The notes under the pieces are model-generated. The model worked only from the letters and a program-made list of their open reading frames with translations, had not been told where the DNA came from and made no database searches. A stretch of DNA of 64,000 bases from Hsuehochloa calcarea (lineage: Eukaryota; Streptophyta; Magnoliopsida; Poales; Poaceae). The stretch spans positions 7,239,843-7,303,842 of the forward strand of contig CM070596.1 of NCBI GenBank assembly GCA_036346395.1, written 5' to 3'. Of this stretch, positions 12,938-24,256 are shown piece by piece. The first letter of the stretch is position 1. Every line of letters begins with the position of its first letter. Both the position numbers and the translations under genes were made by a program.

Positions 12938-14828
12938 TGTAGGACCGGAAAGGCGACGAAGGGGGGGGGGTGAATAGGCACTTTCCAAAACTTTCTCGCC
13001 TAAATCAAATTCAACACGAACTTTACTCCTTTAGCTATGAAAGCTAAGAAGATCAGTAAGCACACAGTGAAGCCTTGTCTTTGAATTCGACAAACCCGAC
13101 AACCACACGACACAAATGTGGAGACTTAAACTCAAAGGGTTGATTTGGGCACGGCGGTCGACCGGCTACCACGGCGATCGGACCGACGGTCAACCAATGG
13201 ATCGACCGGCAACTAATCGCGGTCGGACCGGTGGGCAACGATTCGACCCGGCGAGCAGTGATGTCGAATATCTGGGCGGTCGGACCGCCGTTGAAACACG
13301 ATCGGCCGGTTCGATCAAAGATCTTGAAAAATGAACCCAAATCCAAAACGAAATTTGATCCAACTTTTGATTCAACCAATGAAACTTGACCAAATTTCGA
13401 GCACACCTCCTAATGATATTAGAGACCTATTTCTAGCGACGATCCTTCGATCCACTTGCAGAATCGATCTATCAAGGATTAAACAAAGAAGTGCACAAAC
13501 CCTAGAAATATGAAAAACTTTGATTCAAGACTTGCTAGTGGGGATTGATGGTCTAGATGATTCTAGGAGTATTCCCACACATCAAAGCAAGACAAAGTGG
13601 GTCAAAAGACCAAGTAAAAATCCTTGAATCAAGGAAGCACCAAATTCATTCAAATGAGATAAGAACACAAAAGGGGAGACAAAAGATCTCACAAGCAAGC
13701 ATCACAAGATTGATTGATCTCACAAGATGCTTACAAAGCCACTCCAACAAGGAGGACAAGAGCTCACCCAAGGAGCATACAATCTCTCCCTCTCTTCCTC
13801 TCCAAACCCTAACCCTAGAAAAGGCAAAGGGGAAAACAAATGAAAGCTTTTTTTGAAGGTTTTACATCTCCCCCCTTCTATTTATATGAGAGGACTAGGG
13901 TTACACTTTTGGGACCCACTCACTCATGGGACCCACACACAACATCTGTTGAAGCAATCGCCTGCTTCACCACGTGTAGGTTGATCAGCGGTTCTCATCG
14001 CGTCGCCAAGCCTCTCTTGTCCGAATCCCATCGGAACCTCCCAGAGACTCGCACCGATATCCGCACCGACCGATCCAACGCTACTGCACCGAACCACCCG
14101 TTCGATCCATCTTGCCCATCTCGCACCATGCTTGAGTCACACGACCTCCCCAGATCCATGATCGTTCGGACCTCGGCTCTCCAAGCGTAGTCCCGATCCA
14201 CTCACCGTTGACGTCGTTGACCTGCAAGCCACCTGCACAGCAATAGACAAACAAACCATTTTCGGGAACAAGTTCTTCACAACTTGACCCACGTTAGTTC
14301 CACAATGCAATATACATCAATAAAGCATTGATAACCAAACATTAAGCACAATCAACATGCATCAATGCGAACTTGGCTAACCTCCAAGTCATCACGGTCG
14401 ACCGCCCCACAAGGCCGGTCCGACCGATTCGAGCCGATCGGACCGCTCCCACAACTGGCGGTCGGACCGGTCAAAAAGACAGCCAAAATTCTAGCTTGAA
14501 AATCCGAAACCTTCGGAATTTTCAACTCAATAGAACTTTGTTGGGAGCTCCAAAATGATGAAACCACATCCGGAGACTCCTCACTGCCTACACAACCTAT
14601 TTTTGGATTAGCCCTAAAATCCAACTTTAGGTCAGCCGGTCCGGCCACGCCACTCTCGCCGATCCGATAGTCCCACGGGTGGTCCGACCGCCCACATCAC
14701 CGGTCAGACCACCTGTGGTCTGACAGCATGAAGCAAACCCTGAAAACGCGAGATTTTGCAAACCAACAAAGCCATTTCCAATTGACTCATCATCCTGAGA
14801 TCGTGCACATATCCTCACGATATCCACA
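12938..14828 (-). repeat. copia-2 3' LTR
   Basis: 1891 bases running TGTAGGACC...ATCCACA on the plus strand (TG...CA ends on both). It is very similar to the 5' LTR at 18977-20879. Differences are mostly small indels and substitutions, many inside the CGGTC-N-GACCG palindromes at 13145-13310 and 14395-14720. Confidence 0.95.
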
Positions 14829-16231
14829 ATCTCCCCCTTGATGAACACATTGGTAATTTCCAAGAAAATGTGGTTTTTCAAAATGAAAAGTAAAAATCGC
14901 CGTTTTCGCATAAAGGCACAACTTGGTCCATAGGCAAGAAAAAAACCTAGGAAACCGACCAAGCTGGCTTCAGAATAGTATAAGCAGGTGAGATAAGGCA
15001 ATGAACGCACAAAAGGATTCAAATTCCAGAAGATGGCCAAAAATCTCACTAAGGTCCATATGAAAGACAATATGTTCTATTTGACCTTTGATCATTGTGA
15101 GTCTTCTTGAATTGCAATTCAAATCAGAAAAAGGCAATAAAACCCAGAGACTCAACTCACTATGATCACAAATTTTCAAAAGGTTCACAAATTTTTTTTT
15201 TGTGTGTGTTCTTTGATGTATGAAACCTTATGTAAACCAAAAGCTCCAAAACAGCGACAGCATTTTCTTCAATCCTTCTCCCCTTTTGACAATGAATTCA
15301 TCAAGATGCATGGGACAAGAACGAGCAAGAAGAAATGACTTTATTTGAAATTTAACAAAAGGAGCCATGACCATTATCTTTGTAGACAGTACAAGACATA
15401 TCCCAAGCCATAAAAAGAGTAGAAGCTATATTCAATCATGGCAAAACATGTACTGCAAAGCTACAACCAAAATAGCAGCAATCTGAGATTAAAAGAATTA
15501 AAATCATGAAAGGTTGCTCAATATCATAGATTCACTCAAGGCAACCAAAAATGAGTCAAGCCATGTCTATAAGTAAAAGGAGACTCAAAACAAGAATTGG
15601 TGCATTTTGAGCATTAAGAGAATTCTTTTGAAGCAAAGCTCAAGCACTTAGCCCTTTTTGGGTAATTTTTCTTTTTCTCCCCCTTTTTTTTACTGTGCTA
15701 GATCTCAAGCCTTGCCGCGACCAACTCAAGCGATAAGCTTAAAAGAATGATCTAGGTCATCCAAAACTCCCCCTGAGTTCATGCCTAGTGCAATGGCAAG
15801 CCGTCTCATGAGAAAGGATTGGTGAGATCAGTTTTTTTCGCACAGAAAATCTCATTTTTCATTTGCTTGACTTAAGAAGATAAAAAAGCTCATTTTTCAT
15901 CTCAAAATAAGTTCAAGACTCAATTCAACCTATTTGACATGGCAAGAATCATAAAAGGATCACTAGAGCAAAACTAGTCACAAGATCCAACAAGACATGA
16001 TTCGATTCAGTTTGCTCACAGATATAAAGCTAGCAAGGAGAAAGCTAAGCTAAAACACGAAGAGCCATAAAAGAAGTCTAGCAGACTAACACTTGATATG
16101 ACAAGGTAGAGAGAATGAAATCAAGTCATACAAGGATAATAATAAAAGCTCCACAATTTTTATTATGCAATGCAAGACATTTGAAATAAAAATGCATTAT
16201 GATACAATGAATGCAAAAAGAGCAAATTCCC
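14829..16231 (-). other. copia-2 non-coding spacer with PPT-like tracts
   Basis: Homologous to the copia-1 spacer. The PPT next to the LTR is at 14829-14839 (ATCTCCCCCTT on the plus strand). Other C-runs read as purine tracts on the element strand at about 15285-15294, 15676-15686 and 15768-15774. No credible reading frame. Confidence 0.7.
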
Positions 16232-18920
16232 TCAAAACATCCAAGCCTCAATACTGGGATTTGAGATAAAAGATCTAGGTGTCCAGTACTGAGATGGACG
16301 AGGCCTGGGAATAGCAAAAGAAGCAGCAGAAAAATGATTAGGTACAAAATCATAAGAATGTCCATGAGCACCACCTGGACCTCTCCAAAACGATCTACCA
16401 AAAGACCGATACTCCCCCTGTCTAGGTGCTACCCGTGGTCTATCCTCACGATATCCAAGACCAACCTGCTGCCTGGACCCACTAAAAGAGTCAACAAAGT
16501 TCTCTACGAACCTAGGCCGATATGTGGTACGCTGAATAGGCTGCCTGGCTCTACAGGCTACAGCTGAAGAAGAGACTCCTCTAATGGATCTCAAATTGCT
16601 CATCCTCTCTTTCCTCTCAATTTTTGCTCTCTGGAAGCAAAACTCAACCGTGTGGCCCTCTTTCTTGCAGAAGGTGCAATGGTACTTGACCTTTTGAGGG
16701 GTCCGTACTGGTGAGACAGAAGCACCATTCTTGCTAGAAAGAGATTGAGCAGAACCTACAGCTTTAGGAACAACCTTTGAAGTCAAAGAAGATTCTTGCT
16801 CAACCAAACCACTTTTCACAACTCTAGCAATCTTTGGTGAGAGATTCTTGGAAAGCTCTAGGGACTTAAAACCTAGGCCACTGTTTTTCACACTCACCTT
16901 GGATTGGTCTAGAATCAAGTTGAGTTTCTTTTTCCCACTAGAAAACCTCTCAAGAGTCATTTTGAGGTAATCGTTCTCTTTTGCCAAAACTCCACAATTG
17001 GAGCACTTTTTAGAATCGATTGCCTCAACATGTTTGCTCTTAAGAAGATCCACTTCCACTTTCAGAGCCTCACAAGACACACAATAGGACTCTCCAATCC
17101 TATTCAACTGCTCCTTAAATTTGACTCTAAAAGCCTCTTGTATCTTACCAATAGCAGTTTCAAATTCAGCATGCAACATGCAAGAGGAAGAATCAATAAC
17201 TTTCTTGGAAGCAGTAAGAGACATAGATCTTTCAATTTTAGCTTTCTCTTCAAGAGTCTTGTTTAAAGCTTCAATCTCAATTGTAAGCTTAGGACAATTT
17301 TCACAAGAGGCAATTCTAGAATAAGCAACCATTTCAGTCATCTCTTGCATTTTAATTCGATTATTCTTACAATGAGAACAAGTGTGACTAGCATCAAATT
17401 TTTGCAATTCTTTTAAAGAGCTATCCAGTTTCAATTCTAGCAAAGCACAGTTTGAGCAATTTAATGGAATAGCGTCTAAAGCAGTCACATCAAGCGGAAT
17501 GACATTCATGCAAACAGAACTAGACTTGATAGATTCTAGTTCAACAAGAGCATTTTTCAATTGTTCTTCAACAGAGGAATGAGCATTATTCAAGCTTGAC
17601 AATTCATTAAGCAAGCTAGAGCATGAATCACAGAAATCATCAGGATTAATGGATTTGAGCCTAACCACTTCTAGGTTCAAATTATCAATCATAGTATCCT
17701 GTTTCTTGATCACTTTAGCTTGCTTATGCAATTTTTGTTCAGCAAGCACTAAACCCCTTTTCATGTCAGGAAGTGAAGGGCATACCTCATCGGGATCACT
17801 AAAAGGATCCTCGCTGTTGGAGGAGTCGCTGTCGTGGCTGTTCTTAGCCATAAATCACATGCCAGTGAAATCACGTGCCTTCTTCTTGCCACGGGAGTCA
17901 CTCTTGTCGTCCTCCGCCTCCGAGTCCACGTCTTCCATACTCACATCCTCTAGAGCTTCAAGGACTCGGCTGACAAACTTGCGGTAGTTTATCTTCTTGG
18001 ACTTGGCATCCCTCGCTTGAGGATGCCTTTGTGACTCCTTCTCCTCCTTGCCCTTCAGCTTGGGGCATCTAGAGCGAATGTGGTTGAGCTCACCACACTC
18101 GAAGCATGTGATAGGTCCACCTCTCCTCCTACTCCTCACATTGTTGTAAGCTCTCGTGAATTTTGAGGATAGGAGGGCTAAGTCATCTTCAGGTAGTCTC
18201 TCAAGTTGCTCATCGCTCAAAGAATGCAAAGGCACAAAGAAAATCCAGATGAGCTAACATTAAAGGAATCAGCATATCTACCCTCAGATTTGTCGACCAC
18301 TAAAGCCATCGAATCTGTCATGGGGAGACGCGAGATAAAATCAATCTCATGCGTCTTCAACCTAGAGTAAAGCTTATCCATGGTAAGCTCACTCATGACA
18401 GTGTTGTCATTGATGGCAGTGATCTTCATCCCCCAGACCTTCACATCCAAAGCACTCAAAAGCTGGCGTGCATTTTCAGACTCAGAAAATACAAGATCAA
18501 CAGCGCGGAGATCATGAAGAATTTTAGAAAATCTCCCCCACAGCTCATCTAAAGATTCACCAGGTCTTTGCTCGATCTTGGAGTATGCTTTCTTAAGCTG
18601 GTTCTGTCTCACTTCCTTGATCACAGTGGACCCCTCGTGATAATCACAAAGAGTCGCCAGATCTCATGAGCAGACAGCAAATGAGCGACACGCTCAAACT
18701 CCGATCGACTAAGGCCTTGAATCAAAAATTCGAGAGCCTGCTGTTGTTCTCCACATCTGGAGTGATCAAATTGTCATCGGTGCACGACATAAGGGTTTTT
18801 CACCTTAAGCCAAATCGCGTGCCCTTGAGCCTCGATGTAGGCCTCCATTCGGGCCTTCCAATAAGCAAAATCAATTCCATCAAAAACATGTGGCCTGATT
18901 GAATATCTTTCAGTCGCCAT
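16232..18920 (-). pseudogene. copia-2 gag (large, coiled coil, two zinc knuckles; broken)
   Basis: Starts at the ATG at 18920 (MATERYSIRPHVFDG) and ends at TAA near 16232. Order of parts: UBN2-like N-terminal region; intact CX2CX4HX4C knuckle (CFECGELNHIRSRC) near 18090; acidic linker; about 300 residues of predicted coiled coil with six CxxC motifs (17851-16950); a second CX2CX4HX4C knuckle (CTFCKKEGHTVEFC) near 16655; and a basic Arg-rich tail. Defects are a stop shortly after the start (about 18790), frame breaks near 18640 and 18230, and a TGA at about 17865 in front of the longest open stretch (539 codons, 16232-17851). The C-terminus is fused straight to spacer sequence by the pol deletion. 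Confidence 0.85.
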
Positions 18921-18962
18921 GGCTCCAAAGACCGGTTAAGATCTATAGAAAAGAGCTAACCG

Positions 18963-18974
18963 GCTCTGATACCA
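18963..18974 (-). other. copia-2 primer-binding site
   Basis: Minus strand reads TGGTATCAGAGC, complementary to the 3' end of plant initiator tRNA-Met, two bases inside the 5' LTR. Confidence 0.95.
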
Positions 18975-18976
18975 CT

Positions 18977-20879
18977 TGTAGGACCGGAAAGGCGATCGAG
19001 GGGGTGAATAGGCGCTTTCCAAAACTTTCTCGCCTAAATCAAATTCAACACGAACTCTACTCCTTTAGCTATGAAAGCTAAGAAGATCAGTAAGCACACA
19101 GCAGAAGCCTTGTGCTGAATTCGACAAACCCCGACAATCACACGACACAAATGTGGAGACTTAAACTCAAAGGGTTGATTTGGGCACAGGCGGTCAGACC
19201 GGCTACCACGGGCGGTCGGACCGACGGTCAACCAGCGGTCTGACCGGCAACTAACTGGCGGTCGGACCGGTGGACAGCGGTTCGACCCGGCAGAGCAATG
19301 GTGCGAATATCTGGCGGTCGGACCGCCGTTGAAACACCGATCCGACGGTTCGATCCAAGATCTTGAAAAATGAACCCAAATCCAAAACAAAATTTGATCC
19401 AACTTTTGATTCAACCAATGAAACTTGACCAAATTTGAGCACACCTCCTAATGATATTAGAGACCTATTTCTAGCGACGATCCTTGGATCCACTTCAGAA
19501 TCGATCTCTCAAGGATTAAACAAAGAAGTGCACAAACCCTAGAAATATGAAAAACTTTGATTCAAGACTTGCTAGTGGGGATTGATGGTCTAGATGATTC
19601 TAGGAGTATTCCCACACATCAAAGCAAGACAAAGTGGGTCAAAAGACCAAGTAAAAATCCTTGAATCAAGGAAGCACCAAATTCATTCAAATGAGAGAAG
19701 AACACAAAAGGGGAGACAAAAGATCTCACAAGCAAGCATCACAAGATTGATTGATCTCACAAGATGCTTACAAAGCCACTCCAACAAGGAGGACAAGAGC
19801 TCACCCAAGGAGCATACAATCTCTCCCTCTCTTCCTCTCCAAACCCTAACCCTAGAAAAGGCAAAGGGGAAAACAAATGAAAGCTTTTTTGAAGGTTTTA
19901 CATCTCCCCCCTTCTATTTATAGGAGAGGACTAGGGTTACACTTTTGGGACCCACTCACCCATGGGACCCACACACAACATCTGTTGAAGCAATCGCCTG
20001 CTTCACCACGTGTAGGTTGATCAGCGGTTCTCATCGCGTCGCCAAGACTATCTTGTCCGAATCCCATCGGAACCTCCCAGAGAATCGCACCGATATCCGC
20101 ATCGACTGATCCAACCAGCTGCACCGAACCACCCGTTCGATCCATCTTGCCCATCCTGCACCATGCTTGAGTCACACGACCTCACCCGGTATCCATGATC
20201 GTTCTGGACCTCGGCTCTCCAAGCGTAGTCCCGATCCACTCACCGTTGACGTCGTTGACCTGCAAGCCACCCGGCACGCCAATAGACAAACAAACCATTT
20301 TCGGAACAAGTTCTTCACAACTTGACCCACGTTAGTTCCACAATGCAATATACATCAATAAAGCATTGATAACCAAACATTAAGCACAATCAACATGCAT
20401 CAATGCGAACTTGGCTAACCTCCAAGTCACTGCCGGTCTGACCGCCCCACAAGGCCGGTCCGACCGATTTCAGGCCGGTCGGACCGCTCCCACAACGGCG
20501 GTCAGACCGGTCAAAAAGACTTAGCCAAAATTCTAGCTTGAAAATCCGAAACCTTCTGGAATTTTCAACTCAATAGAACTTTTGACTGGGAGCTCCAAAA
20601 ATGATGAAACCACATCCAGGAGACTCCCCTCACCTGCCTACACAACCTATTTTTGGATTAGCCCCAAAATCCAACTTTAGGTCAGGCCGGTCCGGCCGCC
20701 ACTACTGCCGATCCGATCAGTCCCACGGCGGTCCGACCGCCCACACCACCGGTCGGATCGCTTTGTGGTCCGACAAAGATGAAGCAAACCCCGAAAACGC
20801 GAGATTTTGCAAACCAACAAAGCCATTTCCAATTGACTCATCATCCTGAGATCGTGCACATATCCTCACGATATCCACA
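18977..20879 (-). repeat. copia-2 5' LTR
   Basis: 1903 bases with TG...CA ends. On the element strand a TATA box (TATAAATAG) lies at 19914-19922, a plausible promoter for genomic RNA. Palindrome clusters are at about 19170-19350 and 20415-20770. Confidence 0.95.
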
Positions 20880-20884
20880 ATGAT
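20880..20884. repeat. right target-site duplication of copia-2 (ATGAT)
   Basis: Exact repeat of 12933-12937. Its first three bases are the ATG that opens LINE ORF2. Confidence 0.95.
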
Positions 20885-22770
20885 ATTTCTTTTTTGGAAT
20901 ATTAGAGGAATGGTAAACCAGCTAGGATAAGACAACTCAAGGAGCTGATCTACAAGGAAAAAGTTGTTGCAGTGGGGGTGCAAGAGACCATTAAACATAA
21001 TTTTGTTGATAGAGAGTTGAAAGCTATTTCAGGGAGTGGGGACTTTGGCTGGCATTGGACTCCTGCTCAAGGTCATTCTGGGGGTATTCTTTTGGGGGTG
21101 AGGAAAGATGAACTAGACATTGAAGGGTTTGATCAAGGCAGGTTTTTTGTGAGCATGGTGGTGAGACACAAGAATATTAACTTCAGGTGGGAACTGGTGA
21201 TAATTTATGGCCCAACTCATCATAGGTTATCTCAGGAATTTTTAGGGGAATTACACAATAAATGACATACTTCAGATCTTCCTCTGGTTCTTGGGGGTGA
21301 TTTCAATTTGATCAGAAAAGTTGAGGATAAGAGTTCTACCAATATTAACTTCACTCTGATTGATCAGTTCAATGACTTCATTACTGCTAATAAGTTGATG
21401 GAGATCAAAAGAAATGGGCCTAGATTTACTTGGACAAATAAACAAGTTTGTCTTGTTATGGTGGAGCTTGATAGAATTTTGGTTTCAACTGATTGGGAAA
21501 GCTAAATATCCACTGCGCTCTGTTTATAGTTTGACTAGAGTTGGTTTTATCACAATCCTATTGTTTTGAGTTCAGGGGAAGAGGGGCCAGGCCCTACAGG
21601 GAGATTTCATTTTGAGAAGAAATGGTTTTGTCAGGATAACTTCAGAGAAGTAGTTTTACATAAGTGGGAGGAAATTAGTAGTAAGATTCCTGAAGCTAGT
21701 TATTCCTTGGATAAATGGAATGGGTGATTGGCTTCTTTGAGACAGTTTTTGAGGTTGGGAGGCTAATCTAAATGGAAGCTGCAAAAAAAAAAAGAAGAGA
21801 AGAATGACATTCTAGACCAACTTAGCACATTACACAGTAAGGCTGATGTCAGAGGTTTAGAGGCTGAGGAGTGGATAACTAGGTATAAAGCAGAGAGAGA
21901 TTTAGAAAGGATTTATGATATGGACGAGAGATTTTGGCAACAGAGGGGGAATGTGAAATGGATCACTAAGGGGGTGTGAATACTAGGTTCTTCCATAGTT
22001 GTGCCAATGGTAGAAGAAGGGAGAATTCTATTTTCAGTCTAGAGGAAGGGGCTTTAACAGAGTAAGATAGTATTAGAGATCACATTTATAAGTATTACAA
22101 AAACTTGTTTGGGTATGAAGTCAGGCAGAGTGTGGAGCTAGCTAGGGATTTCTGGAATATAGGGAACAAAGTCTCTGATGTTGATAATGAAAGTCTTGCT
22201 CAACCTTTCTCTGAAAAAGAGGTTTGGGAAGTTATTAAGAACTTACATGCTGATTCTGCCCCTGGTCCGGATGGCTTCCCTACTTTCTATAAGACTTTTT
22301 TGGGGGTGTTATTAAGCGCTTTTTCATGGAATTGGTCACAGATTTCTTTGAGGGTCAGTTGGACTTAAAAGAGGTTAAATTTTGGGGTGATCACCTTGAT
22401 TCCTAAAATTAAGGATGCTAATTCTATTAAGTAGTTCAGACCAATCTGTCTGATCAATGTGAGCTTCAAGATTATTACTAAACTTCTGGCTGTTAGATTA
22501 GGCAAGATTGCCAATAGGATTATCAGTGAGAATAAAACTGCATTTATTAAAGATACATTCTGGATGGGGTGGTGTCTTTACATGAGATTCTGCATGAACT
22601 GAGAACATCAAAAAGAAAATGTGTTGTCCTTAAATTGGATTTTGAGAAAGCCTACGACAAAATCCAGTGGACTTTTTTGGAAAATGTTATGAAAGGTAAA
22701 TGTTTCTCTAAACAGTGGATTGACCAGGTGATGAGTTCAATTAAGGCGGTAAGATGAGCATTAATATCAA
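20880..22770 (+). pseudogene. LINE ORF2, N-terminal half (AP endonuclease plus start of RT)
   Basis: Begins at the ATG in the target duplication. An exonuclease-endonuclease-phosphatase domain comes first: the FWNIRG box near 20895, then VGVQET near 20970-20990, and a GDFN-like motif near 21297. The RT domain starts near 22200 with APGPDGFP, has motif A as DFEKAYDKIQW near 22640-22670, and ends at about 22770 before motif B. Frameshifts occur near 20915 and 21265, with stops near 21505, 21975 and 22365. The missing RT motifs B and C are on the minus strand at 8958-9955. The element would nick target DNA and reverse-transcribe its RNA; this copy is dead. Confidence 0.85.
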
Positions 22771-24256
22771 ACAATATTCTGATATATTTTTAAGTACAAA
22801 GAAGATGCACACAATCCATACACACCACTCATAAGGAGTGGCGACTTAGCACGGGGAAACTAATATAAAGTGCAAACCAATACTACTATAGTGTAAAATA
22901 TATGAAGTTGAATTCTCGATCTTCGGATGACCGATGACGCTGCACGGTTTCACCATTAAATTCAATCACATCAGAGATACAAGGAATCAATACCAGACTT
23001 GTCTAAAAAGATAGCAAAAAATAATCAGATAGCTATGAGCTTAAGTTTGAGCTATAATCGCATGGGCATACTGGCTACAATAGGTGAAGGTTAATTACTT
23101 ATTCCATGATCTAAGTTTTTGAAGAAAGGATCCTCGCAAAAAAAAAAAACCTTTTTGAAGAAAGGAAGGAATGTTCCATAATTTTGATTCTTGCATTTTT
23201 AAGTCATCGAAAAGTCCTACTTGGCTTTTCAAGCAGTAATGATTGAAAGAAGAAATAGGTAGACCATTGCCCTGTGCCCCTTCTCTTTCTAGGAGAAAAT
23301 GGCAGATACTACTACCATCGTTAAAGATCACCGCTATTAATTAATCGTGAAAGATCATGGATGAGTGCGTGATGCTAACGTTGACCTCTCAAATCGCAAC
23401 CGTCCATGAGTTCCAGCAACGTTACTGTATTAGAAATTTAGAATTGAATTGTTTGGGGTTTCCCGTTTGACTAGAAAAACCACTTGTCTATTCAACTAGT
23501 CTATTCAATTGATCGGGTTCTCATAAATAACACATGATTGCAATCGCTTATGACCTAGGGCATGTACACTGAAGTGATGTTAGATGTCTCGTCATGTGTA
23601 AGAATTTTTATTCGGTGGATGAGAGAAAATGGGGAGGGAGAAAGATGTCTTTTAGCATGCAATATATAGTCAATGGGCGAGAAATAAAACTCCTACATGT
23701 GATTTTCTTCTTGTTGTATGGACGCCGTCTATACTTAGCGTGTTTCCTTGCTGTTTTATGGTCTGTAGTGCCCTTAACAGTCTAAAGACAACTTAGGAAT
23801 AAAGCATTGCAATTGTTGTCTTGGATGCCGCTACGAGGAGAGAGGCGAGCTAATGTAGTGATTCGTGATCCTTTGGTGGGTGGGGGCGGGGGAAATAGCG
23901 TATTGCCAATGTACCACTTCGAAAAAGAAAATAGTTGAACCTCGCAAGATGTCCTTCCACAACTTATGGACCACAAGTAATACATAACCATACACATAAT
24001 ACTGTTCGCGTTAACTCACATTGTTTTCTAATATTCTGCACGATTATAACAAAAAAAAGTTAAACAAGCATTTATGTCGAAATTAGACAAGCAAGCAAAA
24101 CAACTATTTTTACAAGATAGCAGGGCTACTATCTGTACATTTCAGAAGCTTTGTTTCAATGACAATCAAGGCGACATGAGAACCAAAGAACTAGTTTACA
24201 GCAGCTGATGGTATTGACATTTCAATATTAACATCTAACCGCAAACAACTAAGATG
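22771..24256. other. non-coding region between LINE and CBP60 gene
   Basis: AT-rich, without conserved coding blocks. It should contain the 3' UTR of the minus-strand CBP60 gene just below 24257. The remainder contains no recognised gene; one possible MITE (about 23562-23778) is listed separately. Confidence 0.6.
23562..23778. mobile_element. possible hAT-type MITE
   Basis: The left edge reads AGGGCATGTACACTGAAG, and the reverse complement of the right edge reads AAGGGCACTACAGACC. These are weakly matching inverted ends of a style common in grass MITEs. No clear target duplication was found, so this is tentative. Confidence 0.3.

Larger units (their letters stand above)
12938..20879 (-). mobile_element. 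copia-2: complete gag-only Ty1-copia element
   Basis: A 7942-base minus-strand element with two similar LTRs, a PBS, a PPT and perfect 5-base target duplications. Its 4.1-kb internal region holds gag and a non-coding spacer but no protease, integrase, RT or RNase H. It is therefore non-autonomous and would need a relative's enzymes. Comparison with copia-1 places the missing pol block between the end of gag (16232) and the spacer (16210). It inserted into the LINE at its ORF1/ORF2 junction. Confidence 0.95.
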
